IMG/VR virus record: IMGVR_UViG_3300007735_000758
Location: 1-56,915 of that record
Reading direction: 5' to 3' (one strand)
From: a virus
Length of the DNA: 56,915 bases
Part shown: positions 27,463-35,131 of the stretch, one piece after another
Layout of the letters: the number at the start of each line of letters is the position of its first letter
Numbering within the stretch: the first letter of the stretch is position 1
The notes under the pieces: generated by a model
Databases searched by the model: none
Told to the model about the DNA's origin: nothing
The model's input: only the letters and a program-made list of their open reading frames with translations
Program-made: the position numbers and the translations under genes

Positions 27463-28356
27463 ATGTCTATTCTTTCTGAGAAAGCGATCCTCGTCCGGTT
27501 CTCTGTCGCGCAATGGACGGCGCGGAAGTTCGACAAGAAGGCCACTGCCGAGGTCGAACAGAATCACGGCGCAAACGCCAACGCTGGGGAGGTAGGCCGC
27601 TTCAACAAGCAGCTTGCCAGCAAGCGGTATATGACGGAATTGTCCAGCAACATCTCGCTGGCACGGGCGTGGCACTACGAGCAGACGCTCCCTTGGCATG
27701 ATGCCGAGGGCGTCCGCATCCTCCCTGTCGCCAACTTCAACAAGTACCAGGAGGAGATGTCCAAATTTAGACAGAAGCACGAGGAGGCTCTCAATACTTT
27801 CGTCAAGCAGTACCCGGACGTAATCAACGAGGCCAAGTATCGTCTCAACGGTTTGTTCAATCAGGATGACTTCCCGCCTGTCGAGTCCATCCGTAGCAAG
27901 TTCTCGTGGGAGATCAGCTTCTCCCCGGTGCCTGAGTCTGGAGACTTCCGAGTTGCTTTAGGCAAGGATGTGATGAAGCAGATGGAGCAGGATTTACAGA
28001 AGCGTTTGTCACACAACTACAACTCCGCTTGCGTCGATCTCTTCGAGAGGGTCCAGCAACAGTGCCAGCATATGCACGAGAGGCTGACGGGGTACACGGG
28101 AGAACGTGCTGGGGCCTTCCGCGATTCTCTTGTAGAGAACATCCGGGAGCTTGCCTCTCTTCTTCCCCGGCTGAATGTCGGCGGCGATGAGCGGCTCGAT
28201 AGCATCGCTCGTCGCATCGACGAAGAGTTGTGCCAATACGATGCCGACTACCTGCGGGAGAACGACTCGACCCGCAAGGATGTCGCCACCCAGGCCAAGG
28301 TACTTGGCGACGAGGCCGAAGAGATCATCAACCAGATGAAGGGGATGTTTGCGTAA
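27463..28356 (+). CDS. DUF3150-like coiled-coil partner protein
   Basis: A 297-aa mostly helical protein. It starts with FSVAQWTARKFDKKATAEVE, continues with WHYEQTLPWHDAEGVRILPV, and ends in two long helices (QMEQDLQKRLSHNYNSACVD, RLDSIARRIDEELC). This order is typical of DUF3150 proteins, which sit between MoxR ATPases and VWA metallopeptidases. The role is probably an adaptor in that system (inference from context). It holds a one-mismatch copy of the 16-bp palindrome at 27758-27773. AAGGAGAT precedes the ATG. Confidence 0.7.
   Translation: MSILSEKAILVRFSVAQWTARKFDKKATAEVEQNHGANANAGEVGRFNKQLASKRYMTELSSNISLARAWHYEQTLPWHDAEGVRILPVANFNKYQEEMSKFRQKHEEALNTFVKQYPDVINEAKYRLNGLFNQDDFPPVESIRSKFSWEISFSPVPESGDFRVALGKDVMKQMEQDLQKRLSHNYNSACVDLFERVQQQCQHMHERLTGYTGERAGAFRDSLVENIRELASLLPRLNVGGDERLDSIARRIDEELCQYDADYLRENDSTRKDVATQAKVLGDEAEEIINQMKGMFA
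27758..27773 (+). promoter_or_regulatory. TGTCCAAATTTAGACA palindrome, site 6 (intragenic)
   Basis: One mismatch to the repeated palindrome, within the DUF3150-like gene, where it encodes MSKFRQ. Confidence 0.4.
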
Positions 28357-29537
28357 TGTCGGAAGCCTCAAAACGTATCGTACAAACGACCGTCCAGATG
28401 GCAATCGGGGGCGAGATCTTCTTCGGAAGTCTCGCTCTCCGGTACGATTGGCAGGCTGACAAAGCCTGCCCTACCATGGCGACAGACGGCAGACGGTTCT
28501 ATTACAATCCTGACTTTGTCCTATCCATTACTCAGGAAGAACTCAAAGCGGTCATCATCCACGAGATCATGCACGTTGCTCTCATGCATCCGTTGCGTAT
28601 CAAAAGCCACGACCATCGCAAAGCAAACATCGCGATGGACTTCGCTATCAATATCTTGATACGAGATTGTGGGTACAAGCTACCGTCTATGGCGCTGCTG
28701 GATAATCGGTACACAGGCATGGCATGGGAGCAGATCTACAAGCTGCTCCCTCAGCAGCAGAAGCAGAACCAACCTAGCAACGGTCAAGGACAAGGGCAGG
28801 GTCAACCCAGCCAGGACCAAAGCCAAGGCCAAGGCCAGCAGCAGCGTGACTACAGCAACGGCGATGTCTTGAGTGCTGGTGGTACAGCAGAGGAACGTGC
28901 TGACCTGGAGCAGCAGATCATGACGACCGTAGCGCAGGCCGAACAGACTGCGCGAGTAGCAGGCAAGATGCCGGGAGCTTTGCGGGATCTTCTCGTACAA
29001 GTGCGTGAGCCAGAAGAGGATTACCGTTATCTCTTCCAGAAGTTTATGGCACCCATCTTCCCGGTAGACTACACATGGCAGCGCCCGTCCCGGCGTTTCA
29101 TGGGTCAGGGTATGTATATGCCTTCACTCTTGAAAGATGGCGTAGGCAAGCTGGTAGTCGGGCTGGACACATCTGCTTCTGTATCTAAAGCAGAACTAGA
29201 GATGTTCCTGGGGCTGATCAATCACTTCCTCACCAAGGTCAAGCCTGAGAAAACACACCTGTTGTACTGCGATACTACCGTGTACAAGCACGAGATGTTC
29301 AAGCCAGGACAACCGATGGATGTCAGCGAGTTCCAAGCACAGCGTGGCGGCACTCGCTTCCGTCCAGTGTTCGATTATTCCAGCGAACACGACCTCAAAC
29401 CTAAAGCGTTTGTCTACTTAACCGACATGGAATGCGACGACTTCGGGCCTGATCCAGGCGTTCCGGTGTTGTGGTTCCAGGTCGGCAACTACAAGAGCCG
29501 CCCTCCCTTTGGGGAGGTCATCCGGCTTAAGAGCTAG
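28356..29537 (+). CDS. VWA-like metallopeptidase (DUF2201 type)
   Basis: A 393-aa protein. VIIHEIMHVALMH near residue 68 is an HExxH zinc site. After a Gln/Gly-rich linker and helical segment, GLDTSASVSKAELEMFLGLI near 275 is a MIDAS-like DxSxS of a VWA domain, and YLTDMECDDFGP follows near 360. This is the layout of DUF2201 metallopeptidases. It starts in a TAATG overlap with the DUF3150-like gene. Together with MoxR it forms a three-gene set. It ends 4 nt inside the convergent primase gene. Confidence 0.8.
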   Translation: MSEASKRIVQTTVQMAIGGEIFFGSLALRYDWQADKACPTMATDGRRFYYNPDFVLSITQEELKAVIIHEIMHVALMHPLRIKSHDHRKANIAMDFAINILIRDCGYKLPSMALLDNRYTGMAWEQIYKLLPQQQKQNQPSNGQGQGQGQPSQDQSQGQGQQQRDYSNGDVLSAGGTAEERADLEQQIMTTVAQAEQTARVAGKMPGALRDLLVQVREPEEDYRYLFQKFMAPIFPVDYTWQRPSRRFMGQGMYMPSLLKDGVGKLVVGLDTSASVSKAELEMFLGLINHFLTKVKPEKTHLLYCDTTVYKHEMFKPGQPMDVSEFQAQRGGTRFRPVFDYSSEHDLKPKAFVYLTDMECDDFGPDPGVPVLWFQVGNYKSRPPFGEVIRLKS

Positions 29538-31276
29538 GGCAACTCGTAGTAGGTACTCGTGGGGATGTCGTACTTCAATCGCGTCATCCCCTGCTTACCT
29601 ACCCATTTGAATCTACACTTCCAGCTATGGATCTCGACGTATCCATCTGCATCTTTCCGATGCACGGTTAGCCCACAGTCAGTCTTATTGAACCAGTGTG
29701 CGCTACCTGAGATGTCATACCCTCCAGGGACGGGATTCCCTCCCATCGTCTGCATCTTCTGCGGATGCGCCACGAACCAAACATGAATGTTCGATGCCTT
29801 AGCGAAGGCACTGATCTTCGATAGCATCGCGGAGACTGCGTCTGTTTCGCTCTGCTTATCCCCTCTGTGCAGGTCTAGACAGTTGTAAGGGTCAATGACT
29901 AGGCCGTCTATCCCGTAGCGCATAACGGCTGCGTGAGCGCGATCTAGCAGACTATCTACCGTAGGCAGATCCCTGCTGGTAGCGAAGTCGATAAAGGTGA
30001 AGTGCTTCTTGCACCAATCAACAGCGTCCTTTGCTTCCTGCATGGACATGGACCCAGGCCACTGCGAGAAGAAGGGTTTCTTCAGGTGCATCTCCGAGAG
30101 CTTGGCGATGTGCTTCGATGGCTCGTTCTCCATGGATGCTATCGCAAACTTCCACCCAACCTGATGCGCCAGATTCACCATGATCATGTCGAGGAAGTTC
30201 GACTTACCGGATGACGGCACGCCCGTGACTACGGTCATCTGTCCTCGCGCCACGGTATACAGTTGATCTACGCCGACAAACCCTGTACTCTCTCCTCTAC
30301 CGTCACCTTTGGTGAACAGTTCCATGACCTGATCGAAGTAATGGTCAGCAGTGTAGAGGGAGGTAAGAGGGATGGGCTTTGCTTCGTCAAGAACTTTAGC
30401 TAGAACTTCTTTCCCGTGCTGCATGAGGACATCGTTAGCGTCCTTACACCCCTTCGGGTACGTTACCGTCATGCACTTGCTGCGAGACAAGCGACGAGCG
30501 ATCTCTTCGGCAAGCTGCTTGCCGGGAGTATCGGAGTCTACACACAGAACGAACTGTCTAAATTTGGACAGGAACTCTTCGAGTTCAGCGATCCACGAGA
30601 AGCGCAGACTGTTGCCTTCTTCTTTCTTCGCTGGCGCACCAGCAGGAACGGACACCCAATTCGGATGCCCTGCTTCCGCAACAGATAAAGCATCCATCTC
30701 TCCTTCGCAAATGATGAGAGGCCTGGATGTGTCAAATGTCTGGTGCAGACCGAATAACAAACCTCCTGCCCCCTGATCCTGGCTAAAGGCTTTGGTGATT
30801 GTACTCCGGTACTTGCTGGAGGCGATCTCGCCATCCATATCGTAGAAGGGGAAGGCAATACAGTCTTGCTCTCCTCCCGTACGGAAGAACTTCCTGGCGC
30901 TGTACAGCTTGCCTAGATTCGCAGTCTCCTGCGAGATCCCTCGCTTAGACAAGTACTCCAGATGTGCCGCTTGCAAGCGCACAGGCTCAGCAGGACGCGC
31001 CGGAATCTCTTCAGGTACTTTCACTACCGGGATCGGTGCTGCAAAGTATTCTTCCAAGTCATTTAAATTCAAACAGTCTTCCTCCTCTCGCGCGACACCA
31101 GATGCGTTGCAGTGATGGCAGTAGTAGACGGGGCCAGCATCTCCATGCGACCACGCTAAGATGCGGATCTTGGAGTTCGCTCCTCGCCTAGTGTGACTGC
31201 ACTCCGGGCAAAGAGAACGCCACGACCCACGGCCACTACGCAGGAACTGCGCTGCAAGATCCTCGAATGTTGGCAC
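29534..31276 (-). CDS. Primase-helicase (T7 gp4 / Twinkle-like)
   Basis: A 580-aa bifunctional protein: a zinc ribbon (CPEC at 23-26 and CHHC at about 53-56), a TOPRIM primase domain (LIICEGEMDALSVAEAGHP) and a DnaB-like helicase domain with Walker A GVPSSGKSN (about 360) and Walker B LVIDPYN. It unwinds the fork and lays down primers. It is the only replication gene on the minus strand; the flanking 28-33 kb genes run rightwards. It contains a one-mismatch copy of the 16-bp palindrome (site 7). Confidence 0.85.
   Translation of the reverse strand: MPTFEDLAAQFLRSGRGSWRSLCPECSHTRRGANSKIRILAWSHGDAGPVYYCHHCNASGVAREEEDCLNLNDLEEYFAAPIPVVKVPEEIPARPAEPVRLQAAHLEYLSKRGISQETANLGKLYSARKFFRTGGEQDCIAFPFYDMDGEIASSKYRSTITKAFSQDQGAGGLLFGLHQTFDTSRPLIICEGEMDALSVAEAGHPNWVSVPAGAPAKKEEGNSLRFSWIAELEEFLSKFRQFVLCVDSDTPGKQLAEEIARRLSRSKCMTVTYPKGCKDANDVLMQHGKEVLAKVLDEAKPIPLTSLYTADHYFDQVMELFTKGDGRGESTGFVGVDQLYTVARGQMTVVTGVPSSGKSNFLDMIMVNLAHQVGWKFAIASMENEPSKHIAKLSEMHLKKPFFSQWPGSMSMQEAKDAVDWCKKHFTFIDFATSRDLPTVDSLLDRAHAAVMRYGIDGLVIDPYNCLDLHRGDKQSETDAVSAMLSKISAFAKASNIHVWFVAHPQKMQTMGGNPVPGGYDISGSAHWFNKTDCGLTVHRKDADGYVEIHSWKCRFKWVGKQGMTRLKYDIPTSTYYELP
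30554..30569. promoter_or_regulatory. TGTCTAAATTTGGACA palindrome, site 7 (intragenic)
   Basis: One mismatch to the repeated palindrome, inside the primase-helicase gene; on the coding strand it encodes SKFRQ. Confidence 0.35.
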
Positions 31277-31290
31277 CTGCCCATCCTACC

Positions 31291-31319
31291 TTGACGATGC
31301 ACTTGTGTGCAAATGTAAA
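31291..31319 (+). promoter_or_regulatory. Possible promoter with operator-like dyad
   Basis: TTGACG at 31291 and TGTAAA at 31314 are 17 bp apart. Within the spacer TGCAC-TTGT-GTGCA (31298-31311) is a perfect 5-bp dyad, well placed for repression by the RHH protein encoded just downstream. Confidence 0.4.
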
Positions 31320-31340
31320 AATGTGTATGCTCTACAGAGG

Positions 31341-31577
31341 ATGCCACGGATCACCATTACCACTACGAGCGATCTGCATCGAAGACTAAAAATTAAAGCA
31401 GTAGAAAATGAAACGACTATTAGGAGTTTAGTCACGGATGCCATCGAAAACATTCTGGAACAGACACAACCTACCGGACCCAGTAGCAGCGGTGCTGGCC
31501 TACGATGGGTACAACAGAGGGAACAGCCACATCAGCGTCACCGGACTGATCCAACCTCCACGGATCAGGATACTTAA
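31341..31577 (+). CDS. Ribbon-helix-helix (Arc/CopG-like) regulator
   Basis: A 78-aa protein: MPRITITTTSDLHRRLKIKA (residues 1-20) and VENETTIRSLVTDAIENIL form a ribbon-helix-helix DNA-binding unit. The C-terminal half (QPTGPSSSGAG...) is low-complexity and overlaps the nuclease gene by 140 nt. RHH proteins bind as dimers to palindromic operators, often upstream of their own gene. A dyad lies in the promoter 30 nt before the start. The tail may be unselected read-through. Confidence 0.65.
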   Translation: MPRITITTTSDLHRRLKIKAVENETTIRSLVTDAIENILEQTQPTGPSSSGAGLRWVQQREQPHQRHRTDPTSTDQDT

Positions 31578-32364
31578 GACCCTTGGCACAGAGGAGGACA
31601 TCATCGACAGGCTTTGGAGTTCTGTCGGGACTGCCTTCCATGCGTTCGCCGAAGAGGCTCTACAACCGTATACCGACGAGTACATCGTCGAAGAGCGGTA
31701 CTACCATACCATAAACGGGTGGGTAGTCACCGGACAAATCGACATCCTCGTCCCCCTTCCTGACGACACCTATTGTATCTACGACTGGAAGGTAACTACC
31801 ATCTCCAAAGTAGAGAAGGGAGTGCCAGCAGAATGGGAGGCACAGCTAAACTGCTATGCCCACATCGTGCGCCAGAATACTGGGCGCAGAGTGAGCCAAG
31901 CAAAGATCGTTGCCATCACCAGGGACCACGGTCGCAACCCGTTCAACCCTGAGCAGAAGCCACCGATTCAGATCCTAGACGTGCGTCTATGGGCAGACCA
32001 ACAACAGGAGGAATACCTTACCCAACGAGTACGAGAACACCAGAAAGCAGAGGAGGCACACGCCTTCGGAGATCCTCTCCCCTACTGCACCGATCAGGAA
32101 CAGTGGCGCACCCCTGACCGCTTCGCCGTTATGAGTCCCGATGCAACAAGAGCGCATCGCGTATTCGATACGCAAGAAGAAGCGGAACAGAAAGCCGCAC
32201 AGATTCGAGGCGGATGGGTAGAGATCCGCACCGGAACCGCACGGCGTTGCGAAGGCAACTACTGCGGCGTCAACAAGAACTGCGACCAACGCAGGAAAGA
32301 AGTATCAGAAGCACTAATTAATATCGTTCAAGCAAACAAGACCAAACTAAAGAGGAAGAAGTAA
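31438..32364 (+). CDS. PD-(D/E)XK-family phage nuclease
   Basis: A 308-aa protein. NLPDPVAAVLAYDGYNRGN...ISVTGLIQPPRIRIL, then GTAFHAFAEEAL, EERYYHTINGWVVTGQIDIL, YDWKVTTIS and EWEAQLNCYAHIVR give the ordered core of phage PD-(D/E)XK nucleases: D of GQID, D/K of YDWKV, Q of AQLN. A Cys-rich C-terminal segment (CEGNYCGVNKNC) may be an iron-sulphur or zinc site, as in Cas4-like nucleases. It precedes the ERF protein with a TAATG overlap, suggesting an exonuclease-annealing pair. Confidence 0.8.
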   Translation: MPSKTFWNRHNLPDPVAAVLAYDGYNRGNSHISVTGLIQPPRIRILKTLGTEEDIIDRLWSSVGTAFHAFAEEALQPYTDEYIVEERYYHTINGWVVTGQIDILVPLPDDTYCIYDWKVTTISKVEKGVPAEWEAQLNCYAHIVRQNTGRRVSQAKIVAITRDHGRNPFNPEQKPPIQILDVRLWADQQQEEYLTQRVREHQKAEEAHAFGDPLPYCTDQEQWRTPDRFAVMSPDATRAHRVFDTQEEAEQKAAQIRGGWVEIRTGTARRCEGNYCGVNKNCDQRRKEVSEALINIVQANKTKLKRKK

Positions 32365-33074
32365 TGGAAACATTAACTGATAAGGCAATCGAGACAGTAC
32401 CTGTAGATAAACTACAGGTGATCGCTGCTATCGGCAAGACGATGGCAGGCATTAGCTTTGTACACAAAGCTGGGAAGAACGAGTTCCACGGGTACAAGTA
32501 CGCAACGGAGGGAGATGCTCTCGCTGCACTGCGTCCCCATCTGATCGAGAACGGACTCATCATCATTTCCGATGTCCTGAATGTAGTAGGCCCAGACGAA
32601 TACGGCAACACCACTGTTAAGGTCAACTACCGGATCATCCACGAGATGGGAGGGGAGATCTCCTGCAACTTCTTCGGATGCGGCAACGACAAGAACAAGA
32701 ACGGAATCGGAGACAAGGGTCTGTACAAAGCCCTGACCGGAGCCAACAAGTACTTCCTGCTGAAGACCTTCCAGCTTGAAACGGGCGACGATCCCGAACG
32801 CGACGAGAACCAGATCGCAGAGTTTACCCCGCAGCCGAAAGCCAAGGTTACCCCCAAGGCTAAACCCACTCCTGCCCCCGAAGCAGAGCCAACCGATGTC
32901 GATGCTCTGATGGCGCAGATCCAGGACGAGTTGGAACACTGCTCCTCGAAGGAAGAGGCCCGACAAGTATGGGTTCGCTACAACCAACAGATCAATCAAG
33001 TCAAACTCCAAGCTCCTAACCGGGAGCAGGAACTGACCCAGATGTTTATCACCGCAGCAAATAAACTCAAGTAA
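32364..33074 (+). CDS. ERF-family single-strand annealing protein
   Basis: A 236-aa protein. HKAGKNEFHGYKYATEGDALAALRPHLIENGL and KALTGANKYFLLKTFQLETGDDPE are the two conserved parts of ERF recombinases. A Pro/Ala/Lys-rich linker and a C-terminal helical domain follow. ERF proteins anneal complementary single strands in phage recombination. The preceding nuclease and following RuvC-like gene give a full phage recombination set. The start codon overlaps the nuclease stop. Confidence 0.85.
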   Translation: METLTDKAIETVPVDKLQVIAAIGKTMAGISFVHKAGKNEFHGYKYATEGDALAALRPHLIENGLIIISDVLNVVGPDEYGNTTVKVNYRIIHEMGGEISCNFFGCGNDKNKNGIGDKGLYKALTGANKYFLLKTFQLETGDDPERDENQIAEFTPQPKAKVTPKAKPTPAPEAEPTDVDALMAQIQDELEHCSSKEEARQVWVRYNQQINQVKLQAPNREQELTQMFITAANKLK

Positions 33075-33083
33075 AGGACCAAC

Positions 33084-33368
33084 ATGGAAAACAAGTTTTT
33101 AGATTCCGGCGCTCTCTTTTTGAACGACCGCAAGCAGAATGAAAAGGCTCCCGACTGGAAGGGCGATGTCGAGTTCAGCACCGATCTCGTCATGCATCTC
33201 TACGGGGAATGCCAGAAAGGCAACAGCCCCAAGGTTGCCCTCGCAGGGTGGAACCGTAAGACGAAAACGGGGAAACCCTTTGTCTCCGTCAAAGTCTCCG
33301 CTCCCTTCACCCCGAAGGAATCCGCTATCGTCTCTGCCCCGAAGGCCGCTAAGAACCCCTGGGAATAG
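33084..33368 (+). CDS. Small protein next to ERF, unknown
   Basis: A 94-aa protein (MENKFLDSGALFLNDRKQNE). The beta-rich middle contains VALAGWNRKTKTGKPFVSVKV. The N-terminal LFxNxRKxxEKxPDWKG reading recalls small single-strand-binding-like phage proteins, but no firm family was recognised. Location between ERF and resolvase genes suggests recombination or replication. AGGACCAAC precedes the start. Confidence 0.55.
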   Translation: MENKFLDSGALFLNDRKQNEKAPDWKGDVEFSTDLVMHLYGECQKGNSPKVALAGWNRKTKTGKPFVSVKVSAPFTPKESAIVSAPKAAKNPWE

Positions 33369-33857
33369 ATGATGCACGATTCCGTACTGGCAATAGATCC
33401 CGGCCCCGTCAAGACCGCCTATGCCCTCGTAAGGCGAAAAGACAGGCATCTCTATGCCTTCGGAATCTGCAATAACCAAGAGCTTCTGCAACGCCTAGAG
33501 CAACTACTGCCTGCTGATGTGGCAATCGAAATGATTGCCTCGTACGGCATGGCAGTAGGGGCCGAGGTGTTCGAGACGTGCGTGTGGATCGGGAGAATTA
33601 TGCAGCACCTAGAATCTCATGGCGCTGACAATGTCTCCCGAATCTTCCGGCGCGAAGTGAAGATCGCTATGTGCGGGTCGATGAAAGCGAAAGACGCAAA
33701 CGTCCGTCAAGCCATCATCGACTCGTATCAGACTAACCAATCCACCGATGTGACAAAAAAAGGTGGCCCACTCTACAAGGTATCGAAGGACGTGTGGGCT
33801 GCTATCGGTGTCGCCCTATCCCAAATAGAAAAGGACAAGAATAGTCAAAATGGTTGA
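33369..33857 (+). CDS. RuvC-like Holliday junction resolvase
   Basis: A 162-aa RNase H-fold protein. LAIDPGPVKTAYAL near residue 7 supplies the first acidic residue, AIEMIASYGMAVG near 52 the Glu of the second motif, and VSKDVWAAIGVAL near 140 the closing acidic residue of RuvC family enzymes. It would resolve junctions in replicating concatemers. ATG 33369 or ATG 33372 may be used. It overlaps the next gene by 8 nt. Confidence 0.8.
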   Translation: MMHDSVLAIDPGPVKTAYALVRRKDRHLYAFGICNNQELLQRLEQLLPADVAIEMIASYGMAVGAEVFETCVWIGRIMQHLESHGADNVSRIFRREVKIAMCGSMKAKDANVRQAIIDSYQTNQSTDVTKKGGPLYKVSKDVWAAIGVALSQIEKDKNSQNG

Positions 33858-34155
33858 AGGAATACTTGGATTTATCATGTTGATAGTCATGGGAGGTGGT
33901 ATATTTGTATGGCTATTTATACGAGAAAATGGAAGAGCATACGCATGGGGGAGAATCGCTGCTCGTGCAAAAGCAAACTATGAAGCTGCTGTCTTGAGAG
34001 AGCGGCGGGACACAGAACTGAAGCAACAGATCATCAAGGAGATCAAACATGAAGAAGGTAACAACACAAGTACGAAAACAGAAGCTGATTGGCAAGTCTA
34101 TGAGAACACTCGCCGATCTGGTGCTGTCCAACCAACTCATGCCGGAACACGTTGA
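33850..34155 (+). CDS. Membrane-anchored coiled-coil protein
   Basis: A 101-aa protein with an N-terminal transmembrane helix (GILGFIMLIVMGGGIFVWLF) followed by basic helical segments (GRIAARAKANYEAAVLRERRDT, KQQIIKEIKH). The C-terminal 35 residues are low-complexity and overlap the next gene by 107 nt. Function unknown; possibly a membrane tether. The overlap into a well-supported gene makes the C-terminal part doubtful. Confidence 0.5.
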   Translation: MVEGILGFIMLIVMGGGIFVWLFIRENGRAYAWGRIAARAKANYEAAVLRERRDTELKQQIIKEIKHEEGNNTSTKTEADWQVYENTRRSGAVQPTHAGTR

Positions 34156-34228
34156 ACGTGAACTCGCTAGGGTATTCGATCTGGCTACTCGCTACGCAAA
34201 GGAAATCAAAACAAAAAATGAGAATTAA
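34049..34228 (+). CDS. Small basic protein overlapping its neighbours
   Basis: A 59-aa protein (MKKVTTQVRKQKLIGKSMRT, then LADLVLSNQLMPEHVERELARVFD). It starts at ATG 34049 after a strong AAGGAG. It lies inside the end of 33850-34155 in another frame and its stop overlaps the dUTPase start by 11 nt. The helical, basic composition and good ribosome binding site support it as genuine. No family is recognised. Confidence 0.5.
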   Translation: MKKVTTQVRKQKLIGKSMRTLADLVLSNQLMPEHVERELARVFDLATRYAKEIKTKNEN

Positions 34229-34667
34229 ACTGAAGACCTCAAACGCATCTGTTCGCATCCCGATCTACGCACACGGCGCTGACGAAGATGCAGGCATGGA
34301 CCTCTATGCCGACGAGACGGTATACCTTGTTCCTGGAGAACCGTTGCTGGTAAAGACTGGCCTCTCTATCGAACTTCCTCCAGGCTACGAGGCGCAGATC
34401 CGCTCTCGCTCAGGCATGGCACTGAAGCAGGGAGTGATTGTCCTAAATGCTCCTGGCACGATTGACCCCTCCTACCGGGGGGAGATCGGCGTCATCCTTC
34501 TGTGGAACGGGTACAAGCAGGTCGGCAATCAATCGTTGATGATCGAGAAGGGAACTCGCATCGCTCAGATGGTAGTGGCACAATACGAAGAGATCGAGTT
34601 TGAAACCGCCGAAGCACTATCGTCTACCGACAGAGGAGCAGGAGGCTTCGGTTCGACCGGAGCCTAA
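34218..34667 (+). CDS. dut: dUTPase
   Basis: A 149-aa trimeric-type dUTPase with all five motifs in order: EDAGMDLYADE, RSRSGMALKQGV, GTIDPSYRGEIGVIL, GTRIAQMVV and RGAGGFGSTG. It hydrolyses dUTP to dUMP, keeping uracil out of phage DNA and supplying dUMP. ATG 34218 gives the usual length; a TTG 22 codons upstream has no support. The stop overlaps the next gene's start. Confidence 0.95.
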   Translation: MRIKLKTSNASVRIPIYAHGADEDAGMDLYADETVYLVPGEPLLVKTGLSIELPPGYEAQIRSRSGMALKQGVIVLNAPGTIDPSYRGEIGVILLWNGYKQVGNQSLMIEKGTRIAQMVVAQYEEIEFETAEALSSTDRGAGGFGSTGA

Positions 34668-35131
34668 TGCAGTCTAAGAACTTCTCAAGCAACGAATTGA
34701 TGTGCAGACATTGCAAAAAGGCGGGGATCACCCCCGCCTTTCTTTCTGTCATGCAAGAGTTTAGAGACTTCCTGGGGAAGCCTCTTACCGTAACCAGCGC
34801 ATACCGTTGCCCCGATCACCCCATTGAAAAGGCAAAGGGCGCAGCCCCTGGACGACACACTCTAGGGGTAGCAGTAGATTGGTTCTGCCCAGAACTAAAC
34901 CTACAAGATCTCTACAGAGAAGTAGAGAGGTTTGGAAAGTTCCAAGGAGTAGGAGTATCTATCCAAGGGAACTTCATACATTGCGACACACGAGACAGGA
35001 GAACAAGATGGCAGTATCTAAGAAACGGGACAAGTACCCAGTGGGATGGCAGATGGGAAACCCTGACGCTATCGCAGAAGAACCTGAGGAACGCATCCTC
35101 CCCCGCAAAGGACAACCGATCAGGATCATAA
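34667..35131 (+). CDS. M15-family peptidase, endolysin candidate
   Basis: A 154-aa peptidase of the D-Ala-D-Ala carboxypeptidase / L-Ala-D-Glu endopeptidase type: VTSAYRCPDH, GRHTLGVAVDW (H, D) and GNFIHCD (H) give the zinc-binding set SxxH...HxxGxAxD...H. It would cleave peptidoglycan crosslinks and is the best endolysin candidate in the genome. The last 45 residues run into the following gene's frame and are probably not required. Start ATG 34667 overlaps the dUTPase stop. Confidence 0.8.
   Translation: MQSKNFSSNELMCRHCKKAGITPAFLSVMQEFRDFLGKPLTVTSAYRCPDHPIEKAKGAAPGRHTLGVAVDWFCPELNLQDLYREVERFGKFQGVGVSIQGNFIHCDTRDRRTRWQYLRNGTSTQWDGRWETLTLSQKNLRNASSPAKDNRSGS

Noticed and set aside
26722-27780. 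Minus-strand 352-aa frame opposite the MoxR ATPase and DUF3150-like genes
   Set aside because: The plus strand holds a clear ATPase with Walker motifs; this frame crosses two genes and lacks any known motif.
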